Source of the DNA: Pseudovibrio sp. JCM 19062
Lineage (GTDB): Bacteria > Pseudomonadota > Alphaproteobacteria > Rhizobiales > Stappiaceae
Reading direction: 5' to 3'
NCBI GenBank assembly: GCA_001310715.1
Contig: BAXV01000117.1
Location: 1 to 7,729, forward strand
DNA: 7,729 nucleotides
Shown here: positions 1 through 5,798 of the stretch, in pieces
How positions within the stretch are numbered: position 1 is the first letter of the stretch
Layout of the letters: every line of letters begins with the position of its first letter
Made by a program: the position numbers and the translations under genes
Notes under the pieces: model-generated
What the model was told of the DNA's origin: nothing
What the model saw: only the letters and a program-made list of their open reading frames with translations
Databases searched by the model: none

Positions 1-448
1 AAGTGAGGATACCGTGCTTGCGGCACAGTTTGGCGTAGTGCAGCGCTGCATGTGGGATGTGACCATCCACGTGCAAGGCTTGACAGCCAGCAAGGTTCAG
101 CTCCGGGAACGGATGCAGGAAGTCGTTGTCACGACAGCGCACGATAGCACGTTTGCCGTCCTTAGGCATGATGAAGGAGAGAGAACTTTCCTTCACTTTA
201 CAGCTGTGGATCGGAATGGAGTATTTTGCGGCCATATCGCGGAACATGCGGGACAGCCAGTCGTCTGCCATGGAACACAGCAGGTCCGGCGCGACGCCGA
301 GCTTTGCGCAGACAAAGGCTGCAGTTACAGCGTTGCCACCAAAGCTGACGGCATAATCCTGCGCAATTGCCTTCTCGTCGCCTTCCGGCATGATCTCTGA
401 CAAAAAGGTTACGTCGATATAGGACTGGCCAATAAATAGCGCTTTCAT
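1..448 (-). CDS. PfkB-family carbohydrate kinase, N-terminal part (runs off left edge)
   Basis: Reading the minus strand from the ATG at 448-446 gives 149 uninterrupted codons to the window edge; the C-terminal half is missing. The protein opens MKALFIGQSYIDVTF, the ribokinase/PfkB first beta strand with its substrate-binding Asp (residue 12). The family's GG-N motif follows as FGGNAVTAAFVCAKLG (about 36-51). The ATP-site GAGD motif would lie outside the window. PfkB kinases transfer phosphate from ATP to a sugar or sugar phosphate in the cytoplasm. The start is chosen because GGAG lies 6 nt upstream; an in-frame ATG at 460 has no such site. It lies 57 bp downstream of fba on the same strand, so an operon making and cleaving a fructose-type bisphosphate is a reasonable inference. 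The substrate cannot be read from this fragment; 6-phosphofructokinase, 1-phosphofructokinase or another sugar kinase all remain open. Confidence 0.88.
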   Translation of the reverse strand, partial: MKALFIGQSYIDVTFLSEIMPEGDEKAIAQDYAVSFGGNAVTAAFVCAKLGVAPDLLCSMADDWLSRMFRDMAAKYSIPIHSCKVKESSLSFIMPKDGKRAIVRCRDNDFLHPFPELNLAGCQALHVDGHIPHAALHYAKLCRKHGILT

Positions 449-467
449 CCTGTACTCCATCAAAATC

Positions 468-494
468 CAGACCACACGCCCAACGTGTGGTCTG
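468..494 (-). promoter_or_regulatory. Intercistronic hairpin between fba and the PfkB kinase
   Basis: Arms CAGACCACACG (468-478) and CGTGTGGTCTG (484-494) are perfect inverted repeats, giving an 11-bp stem with a 5-nt loop. It begins 11 bp after the fba stop codon. On the minus strand it is followed only by GATTTTG, a short four-T run, and then by the kinase Shine-Dalgarno. That makes it a leaky terminator or an mRNA-stabilising/processing hairpin that would set the fba-to-kinase ratio, rather than a full stop. The pairing is seen directly; the role is inferred. Confidence 0.6.
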
Positions 495-505
495 TCAGGT
501 CATTC

Positions 506-1576
506 TTACTGCGCCAGGGATTTACCAGCGCTGCGAAGGTCAGCAAAGGCTTCTGTCATGCGAGTGACAATTCCTTTTTCACCTTCCCGCAGCAATTTGC
601 GCGGATCGTAGACCTTCTTATAAGGGACACCGGTCTCCGGGTCGATCTGGTGTTTGAACGCATTTGGCGTTTCGAACACATAAGCGCCCGCTTGTTCGGA
701 GAATGCGAACTGGGTGTCGGTGTCGATGTTCATTTTGAACACGCCGTATCCGAGGCTTTCCGCAATTTTCGCTTTCTCAGAGCCGGAACCACCGTGGAAC
801 ACGAGTGGCAGTGGGTTTTCGCCAAGACCATGGGTTTCGCGAACCAGTTTCTGGCTTTCACGAAGAATTTCAGGGCGCAGCTTCACATTACCTGGCTTAT
901 AAACGCCGTGCACGTTGCCGAAGGAGGCAGCTACAGAGAAGTGACCCAGTGGGTTGAGGCGGTTGTACGCTTCCAGCACGTCTTCTGGCTGGGTGTACAG
1001 TTTTGGATTGTCAGATCCGATGTCATCATCAGAACCAACACCGTCTTCTTCACCACCAGTGCAGCCGAGTTCGATCTCAAGGCTCATCTGCAGCGGTGCC
1101 ATGCGCTTCAGCAGGCGTTCGCTTTCAGACAGGTTGTCTTCCAGAGTTTCCTCGGAAAGGTCCAGCATGTGTGATGTGAAGAGGGGACGGCCATTTGCAC
1201 GGAAGTAGTCTTCGCCGTGCGAGATAAGAGCTTCCAGCCAAGGCACCAGTTTACGGTTTGCGTGGTCTGTATGGAGCACGACACAGACGCCGTAATGTTT
1301 CGCCAGCAGGTGTACGTGCTGGGCAGCGGAAACTGCGCCAAGAACACGAGCCTGGAAGCTATCCGGCATGGCTGCACCAGCGTAGAACTGTGCGCCGCCG
1401 TTTGAGAGCTGTACGATTACGTCGGATTTGTTGGCTGCCGCAGCTTCGAGCACTGCGTTGATTGAGTTGGTGCCAACCACGTTTACTGCTGGAAGAGCGT
1501 ACTGCCCTTCGCGTGAGGCCTGAATGAGGGTTTTGTATTCTTCGCCAAAAATGACGCCTGGACGCAGCTTCGTCAC
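506..1576 (-). CDS. fba: Class II (class IIA, FbaA-type) fructose-bisphosphate aldolase
   Basis: This 356-residue protein closely resembles E. coli FbaA along its whole length (E. coli about 359 residues). Class II aldolases are cytoplasmic, Zn-dependent dimers that reversibly cleave fructose 1,6-bisphosphate to dihydroxyacetone phosphate and glyceraldehyde 3-phosphate. Visible landmarks are ALPAVNVVGTNSINAVLE (28-44), HTDH (102-105, with catalytic Asp104 and Zn ligand His105), LEIELGCTGGEEDG (166-179), NVHG (221-224, Zn-ligand His223), HGGSGS (261-266, Zn-ligand His261) and NIDTDTQ (283-289). All key residues are present and the frame is intact. The start is GTG at 1576-1574, with GGGAG 9 nt upstream; the homology begins at this point. 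The PfkB kinase follows 57 bp downstream on the same strand. The long leader carries a terminator-like hairpin and, further out, a palindrome. The exact bisphosphate substrate is inferred from the family. Confidence 0.97.
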   Translation of the reverse strand: MTKLRPGVIFGEEYKTLIQASREGQYALPAVNVVGTNSINAVLEAAAANKSDVIVQLSNGGAQFYAGAAMPDSFQARVLGAVSAAQHVHLLAKHYGVCVVLHTDHANRKLVPWLEALISHGEDYFRANGRPLFTSHMLDLSEETLEDNLSESERLLKRMAPLQMSLEIELGCTGGEEDGVGSDDDIGSDNPKLYTQPEDVLEAYNRLNPLGHFSVAASFGNVHGVYKPGNVKLRPEILRESQKLVRETHGLGENPLPLVFHGGSGSEKAKIAESLGYGVFKMNIDTDTQFAFSEQAGAYVFETPNAFKHQIDPETGVPYKKVYDPRKLLREGEKGIVTRMTEAFADLRSAGKSLAQ

Positions 1577-1604
1577 CTTAAAGGTCTCCCGATCGCATGT
1601 TGTT

Positions 1605-1676
1605 TGAGTAAAAAGCGAAGCCCGGGAGGAGGGAATGCTGTCAGGAACAGCAGGGTATGGGCTTCGCCTTTACTCA
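1605..1676 (-). terminator. Terminator-like hairpin in the fba leader (possible attenuator)
   Basis: On the minus strand, GCGAAGCCC (1667-1659) pairs perfectly with GGGCTTCGC (1623-1615), followed at once by five Ts (1614-1610), the usual form of an intrinsic terminator. Pairing resumes outside a small internal loop, as TGAGTAAA (1605-1612) against TTTACTCA (1669-1676). The 35-nt loop contains a second hairpin, TGCTGT (1636-1641) with ACAGCA (1647-1652). The T run ends 33 nt upstream of the fba GTG. It could end an upstream transcript or act as a premature terminator controlling fba. No competing antiterminator structure was worked out. Confidence 0.5.
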
Positions 1677-1769
1677 TGTGACTCGGTTGTTACACGCCTG
1701 CTAAAAGGGGGGATAGCTGGCGGTAAGGCCCCGAATGAGGCTTGCCGAGGGTGGCGGCAAACCTTGCTT

Positions 1770-1787
1770 GGTGAAAAGTTTTTCACC
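1770..1787. promoter_or_regulatory. 18-bp palindrome upstream of fba, candidate operator
   Basis: GGTGAAAA-GT-TTTTCACC is a perfect inverted repeat with 8-bp arms and a 2-bp centre. Its size and symmetry suit a dimeric helix-turn-helix repressor. It lies about 194 bp upstream of the fba start codon. No regulator gene for it is in the window. The palindrome is seen; operator function is inferred. Confidence 0.45.
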
Positions 1788-1914
1788 GGGTGCAAAAGAT
1801 TTGACGCGAAAGTGCATCGAAATGGGAGAGATTGAAATAAGTAGGAGTACGTAGGCTCTGCGGGCGTGGCGAGCGCTGATTTAAGGACCATACCGGGGTT
1901 TGGAGCGTATTCCT

Positions 1915-2037
1915 ATGACAAATCGCAAAGTGACGAAGCGGAACGGTGGGGTTCCTTACACTTTTGAGAGTACCAATTTGGTTTTATGACAAATATATCA
2001 TGACAGCATCGCGGAATAAGTAATCAAACCCATGACA
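1915..2037 (+). repeat. Four ATGACA hexamers clustered in the intergenic region
   Basis: ATGACA occurs at 1915-1920, 1986-1991, 2000-2005 and 2032-2037, all in the same orientation, with the middle pair 14 bp apart around an AT-rich ATAT core. Four copies in 123 bp is more than chance would give for a 6-mer. They may be binding half-sites for a transcription factor acting on fba or the permease; no family can be named. Confidence 0.3.
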
Positions 2038-2521
2038 GATTGTCGCCAGATCCTGTGTGCATTCGGGGACAAATCCGGGTGATTTTTTTCGCTTTCCAAG
2101 ACATTTTGCCGGTTTGTTAGGGAGAAAACGCCCGAAATGACGATTAGGTCAACCTGATGAGTCGCTTATTTAAGAGGCTAGAGCGCTTCGTAATCTCCGC
2201 GTATTTGCTAAAATAATGTGACAGGGCTGTTAGTTCTGCTGCACCAAAACCAACCATGGTTGCCATCAAATGTTGCGGTGCGCTGCTCTTCTCCAGAACT
2301 GCGACTTGCCCTACTCGTGGCAGGGCATGAGCAATGGCGGGGCCAAGAATGCGGCAGTTTACCGAAAGAGAGTGTGCTGTCTGTCCTACCTGATGGATCG
2401 GGAATATTGTTTCGTATTGCTCAAGTTATGCTGAGGTTGCGGACTGTGCAATCTTCAGGAAACTATAGAAAACAGCGAGATTCGCCCTTTATGCTGGGTG
2501 GTGTAGTTGAGGATATATCAA

Positions 2522-3429
2522 ATGGAACTGTGGATTCCGATCACCATTGCGGCGGCGTTTAGTCAGAACCTGCGTTCTGCGCTGCAAAAGTATCTGAAAG
2601 GCAAGATCGGTACCACAGGCGCGACTTTCATTCGCTTCGGCTTTGGCTTTCCCATCGCAGCTTTATATCTGGCGCTGATCCTCCGCCTGACGGGGGAGGG
2701 TATACCCGGTGTCGGCACAACGTTTTATTGGGCCTCGGTGCTTGGCGGGCTGGCGCAGATCATTGCCACGTTTTTGCTGGTGCACCTGTTTTCTTTCCGC
2801 AACTTCGCTGTAGGTACGGCCTATTCCAAGACGGAGCCGGTGCAGGCTGCTCTGTTTGGCTTCATTTTGCTGGGCGAGCAACTGACACCGCTTGGCATGG
2901 GCGCGCTGGCTCTTGGCATCATCGGGGTGCTGTTCATCAGCTTTGGCAAGCAGCGACCATCGCGGGCTGTGGTGCTGTCCACTCTGGTTGGCAAACCAGC
3001 CTTGATCGGGTTGGCCTCAGCGGCCTTCTTCGGTGCATCCGCCGCCTTCTATCGCACAGCTTCGCTTTCCGTTGAAGCAGATTCTTTCCTCCTGCAAGCG
3101 GCGTTTACGCTGGTGTGTGTGACGGCGTTCCAGACTGTGGTGATGGGCAGCTGGATGTCTGTGACCTGCCCCAGTGAGCTGCGTGCGGCGTTCAAGAACT
3201 GGCGGTTGTCGGCACTGGTAGGACTGGCGGGCATCGCGGGGTCCATCGGCTGGTTTACGGCCATGACCTTGCAGCAGGTGGCCTACGTGCGCGCACTGGC
3301 CAGATCGAGCTGGTCTTTACGCTGGCTGCGTCATGGATGTTCTTCCGCGAAAAGATCACACCGGTTGAGCTGGCGGGCTGCGTTCTGGTTGCGCTGGCTG
3401 GCGTCGGCATCGTCATCGCCGCCAGCTGA
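2522..3429 (+). pseudogene. EamA/DMT-superfamily permease, broken by a one-base deletion near its end
   Basis: The product is a polytopic inner-membrane protein of the drug/metabolite transporter superfamily with two EamA repeats, normally ten membrane helices and about 300 residues. Substrates vary widely in this family and cannot be read here. Hydrophobic segments run almost continuously from MELWIPITIAAAF; the first EamA repeat ends near LALGIIGVLFISFG and the second begins at PALIGLASAAFFGASAAF. The start is ATG 2522, with GAGG 9 nt upstream. The frame holds to about residue 259 (3298), where VRALGQIEL is expected but CTGGCCAG is read in place of CTGGGCCAG. The next frame resumes with QIELVFTLAASWMFFREK and ends VGIVIAAS at a TGA (3427-3429). 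The missing G would restore 302 residues. As written, the last helix is replaced by an unrelated tail. It converges with the dehydrogenase gene, 13 bp away. Sequencing error is as likely as true inactivation. Confidence 0.85.
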
Positions 3430-3442
3430 GAGAAATTCCGCT

Positions 3443-4407
3443 TTAGCGTCCCGCAGTTCCAACCGCGTTTGCCGGCGTGCCTTTGTGGAAGTTTTCCATG
3501 TGAGAAATCAGCTGATCCCAAAGCGTCTGCATGGCTTCTTCTGAAGCCCAGCCCACATGAGGCGTTACGATCAAATTGGGGCGGTCCAGAATGCCCAGCA
3601 ACGGATTGTCGGCTTGTGGTGGCTCCGTGGTTAGCACGTCAAATCCCGCAGCGGTGATCTGCTGATTGTCGAGCGCCTCTACCAGAGCAGCTTCATCAAC
3701 CAGACCTCCGCGCGAGGTGTTGATGAGGATCGGCTTCTGTTTCATTGCCTCGAACTCCGGCGTGGAGATCATACCGCGTGTTTCCGGCGTCAGCGGGGTG
3801 TGCAGGGAGAGAACATCGCTGGTGGTGATCACCTCCTGCCACGGGGTGTAGCCCGAGCGAACCTCAGTGGCTCCCTTGCGCTCCGCATAGACCACGTCCA
3901 TGCCGAAAGCCTCACCAATGCGGGCCGTGCCCTTGCCCAGTGTGCCGGACCCGATGATCCCCAGACGCGAGCCTGCCAGATCCTTGATTGGGTGGTTGAA
4001 GAAGCAGAATGTGCCAGCCTTTTGCCACTCGCCGTTGATGACATCCTGCCTGTAACCCATCAATGAGCGGCGCAGCGCGAAAATGAGTGCGAAGGCATGC
4101 TCCGGTACCGTGTTGACTGCATAACCGCGTACGTTGGAGACTACGATGCCCAACTCGTCGCAAGTGGCGATGTCGACGTTGTCGTAGCCGGTTGCCGCGA
4201 CGCAGATCAGCTTCAGGTCCGGTAGTTGCTTCAGCACACTAGCAGAAACCCTAACCTTGTTGGTGATGCAGATCTGGACCCTTGTAGCCGCTCCAGCACC
4301 TCGTCAGGGGAGGTGTTGTCATAGTCTACCCAGTCATGGGCAAAAGCGGGCTTGGAGATGCGGACGGTTGGTCCGATGGTGCTCCGGTCCAGAAATGCGA
4401 TCTTCAT
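3443..4407 (-). pseudogene. D-isomer-specific 2-hydroxyacid dehydrogenase (glycerate/hydroxypyruvate type), frameshifted near its N-terminus
   Basis: This is an NAD(P)-dependent cytoplasmic oxidoreductase interconverting a D-2-hydroxyacid and its 2-oxoacid. The region from ATG 4407-4405 reads MKIAFLDRSTIGPTVRISK to about residue 43 (ERLQG). The frame then slips at a GGG run (4279-4281) and continues as QICITNKVRVSASVLKQLPD to a TAA at 3445-3443. With one base restored it is about 321 residues, the normal length. Landmarks in restored numbering are the Rossmann loop GSGTLG (about 153-158), catalytic Arg in NTSRGG (233), Glu in TTEPP (262) and His in TPHVGWAS (284). The HVGWAS context resembles glycerate/hydroxypyruvate reductases, but specificity is not settled. 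It starts 4 nt after the HxlR stop codon, so the two are co-transcribed. All catalytic residues survive, which favours a base error or a very recent lesion. Confidence 0.88.
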
Positions 4408-4411
4408 AGGG

Positions 4412-4801
4412 TCACCCCGAAAATGTTGGAAGTAATGCGTCAAAGAGAGACGACGGCTCTGCAGGCTCGTCGTCCTTTCCAGCGCGGGATAGCCCCCACT
4501 CGCTCAAGGCATTGAGAACCGGTATGAGCGACAGGCCGTCTGTTGTGAGTGAGTATTCCACACGCACAGGCACTTCGGCATATACCTCGCGGCGTATGAT
4601 GAAGTCTACCTCCAACTCCCTCAGTGAGCGGGTGAGCATCCGGTCAGAGGTGTCGGGCATGAGTTTCTTTAATTCGGAGAATCGTTTGGAGCCGGTCACC
4701 AGATGGTAAAGCAGGATCGGCTTCCACTTGCCGCCGATGATGGCAACCGTTGCGGCGACTGTCTCTACAGAGCCGATATGATCTGCACTGTCACTTTTCA
4801 T
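4412..4801 (-). CDS. HxlR-family winged-helix transcriptional regulator, cysteine-free
   Basis: This 129-residue protein has the HxlR/DUF24 winged helix-turn-helix fold. Landmarks are IGGKWKPILLYHL (22-34), FSELKKLMP (41-49), the recognition helix around SDRMLTRSLRELE (52-64) and the wing with REVYAEVPVRVEYSL (71-85). HxlR proteins are small DNA-binding dimers that usually control a neighbouring oxidoreductase gene. Many members sense quinones, aldehydes or oxidants through an N-terminal Cys just before the IGGKW segment; this protein has no cysteine at all, so it must respond some other way. The start is ATG 4801; the ribosome site is poor (only TAAG nearby). The dehydrogenase begins 4 nt after its stop, an arrangement that suggests HxlR regulates its own operon. 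Inverted repeats directly upstream fit autoregulation. The frame is intact, unlike its neighbours on both sides. Confidence 0.93.
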   Translation of the reverse strand: MKSDSADHIGSVETVAATVAIIGGKWKPILLYHLVTGSKRFSELKKLMPDTSDRMLTRSLRELEVDFIIRREVYAEVPVRVEYSLTTDGLSLIPVLNALSEWGLSRAGKDDEPAEPSSLFDALLPTFSG

Positions 4802-4807
4802 TTTTGC

Positions 4808-4857
4808 TTACACGCTTGTTTGTAATACTCGTCATGCGGGTACCTTGCAGGTGTACC
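4808..4857 (-). promoter_or_regulatory. Candidate HxlR promoter with two overlapping inverted repeats
   Basis: On the minus strand CTGCAA (4850-4845) and TATTAC (4827-4822) stand 17 bp apart, a weak but plausible -35/-10 pair 20 bp upstream of the HxlR ATG. Two inverted repeats cover it: TTACA-N8-TGTAA (4808-4825), overlapping the -10, and GGTAC-N9-GTACC (4839-4857), overlapping the -35. Repeats placed like this suit an autorepressor. The repeats are seen; the promoter and regulator assignment are inferred. Confidence 0.35.
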
Positions 4858-5039
4858 GGTGCTAACTCAGCTTATTGTTAAAATCAATTGAGTTTCAGTG
4901 GGCTGGGACCGAATAGCCTTAGAAAGGCCTCAGTTAGTCGCAAGGTTCGGCGCTTCCTTGGTTTGTGGTGGACACACTCTGCAGTTGTCGGCACACTCCA
5001 TCTCTTGATTTTAGATGATTTTTTTTGTTGGGTGGTCTC

Positions 5040-5640
5040 TTGGTAAAGTATCCGGAACTTTTTGTGCTGCGGCATGGTGAAACAGAATGGAATGTAGCGG
5101 GCAAGTTTCAGGGGCAGAAGAATTCTCCGCTGACCGCAAAAGGCAAAGCGCAGGCGCAGCTGCAATACGAACTGCTTTCCGGTGTTGAGACGTTGCCAAA
5201 GCAGGCGTTTATCAGCCGCAGTATCGCACCGTGCATACCGCGCAGATCGCTCTTGGGCCGCAGATTGAACAAGTACTGGATGACCGCCTGAAGGAAATCA
5301 ACTTCGGCGCTTGGGAAGGGAAGACCAGATCGGAACTGAAAAGCCTGATCGGGGATGATTACGAAAGTGGCCTCTGGCACTTTATGAGCCGCAAGGTGAA
5401 ACCTTCGAGGATATCTCAGCGCGTGTTCAGAGTTTTCTGGATGAGTTGACCGGTCCGGCCATCATCGTCACCCACGGCATCACCTCCATCATTCTTCGCG
5501 GGATTTACATGGGGCTGGATCAGCTGGAACTGCTGCAACTGCCCCGCAAACAGGGCTGCATCTACCACCTTGCCGACGGCACTGAAAAGCTCATAGCCGA
5601 GTCAGAGAACCACCAGCGCACCCTGTCATACGTCGGCTAG
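5040..5640 (+). pseudogene. Histidine phosphatase / phosphoglycerate mutase-like protein, two frameshifts
   Basis: Three successive frames together make one protein of about 200 residues, the usual size for this branch of the histidine phosphatase superfamily (phosphatases and cofactor-dependent mutases acting through a phospho-histidine). The first frame has VLRHGETEWN with nucleophile His12. After a slip at 5214-5218 the second frame gives QYRTVHTAQIA and then LKEINFGAWEG with acid Glu86. After a second slip near 5390-5395 the third frame gives GETFEDISARVQSFLDEL and VTHGIT with the second catalytic His (about 146), ending at TAG 5638-5640. Adding one base at each slip restores the frame exactly, though the first site lacks a residue of the usual SSP motif, so more than one base may be missing there. 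The start is uncertain: TTG 5040 (GGGTGG 5 nt upstream) or TTG 5025. It is divergent from HxlR. The substrate is unknown. Confidence 0.82.
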
Positions 5641-5644
5641 TCTT

Positions 5645-5670
5645 GGCGCTGGGGTAATGGCCTCAGCGCC
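5645..5670 (+). terminator. Hairpin directly after the histidine phosphatase gene
   Basis: GGCGCTG (5645-5651) pairs with CAGCGCC (5664-5670). Inside, a G-T wobble and two G-C pairs extend the stem to 10 bp with a 6-nt loop. It begins 4 nt after the stop codon. There is no T run on either strand, so it is at best an atypical terminator or an mRNA 3' end stabiliser between convergent genes. Confidence 0.4.
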
Positions 5671-5683
5671 TGATCACTCAGGG

Positions 5684-5740
5684 TGAATGAGCGTCTGGCC
5701 AGAAAGGCAAGCGCCGACGAGCAGCGGCGCGACTCATTCA
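5684..5740. repeat. Nested inverted repeat between convergent genes
   Basis: Outer arms TGAATGAG (5684-5691) and CTCATTCA (5733-5740) enclose a second perfect hairpin, GCGCCG (5711-5716) with CGGCGC (5725-5730) and an 8-nt loop. It lies between the phosphatase and Ldh_2 genes, which converge here. It may serve as a two-way transcription barrier; no U tract follows it. Confidence 0.35.
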
Positions 5741-5798
5741 GGATAGGACCGACCGGAGTTTATATTAGCGATCTTGCTGGCGATTTTCACGGGTCTTT

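Larger units (their letters stand above)
1678..2521. other. Long intergenic region with no convincing gene
   Basis: About 840 bp separate the fba leader from the permease start. Short open frames exist on both strands (for example 2218-2562 plus and 1670-1891 minus), but none resembles a known protein or has a good ribosome site. It holds an 18-bp palindrome (1770-1787), a cluster of ATGACA hexamers (1915-2037) and a T run at about 2084-2090 without a clear stem. No tRNA, riboswitch or insertion sequence was recognised. It presumably contains the divergent promoters for fba and the permease; I could not place either confidently. Confidence 0.5.

Noticed and set aside
485..1174. 229-codon plus-strand open frame
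   Set aside because: It is antisense to fba, whose minus-strand protein matches class II aldolases from end to end; the plus frame is a codon-bias shadow.
1670..1891. 73-codon minus-strand frame upstream of fba
   Set aside because: It overlaps the palindrome and the leader hairpin, has no ribosome site and has low-complexity composition; no family recognised.
2070..2090. T-run at about 2084-2090 as an intrinsic terminator
   Set aside because: The sequence before the T run gives only a 3-bp stem, too weak to call.
2140..2430. Minus-strand open frame of about 90 codons in the intergenic region
   Set aside because: There is no ATG, GTG or TTG near its beginning and no recognisable domain, so it is probably chance.
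2218..2562. 114-codon plus-strand open frame upstream of the permease
   Set aside because: It overlaps the permease start by 41 bp, has no good ribosome site, is rich in unusual residue runs and resembles no family I know.
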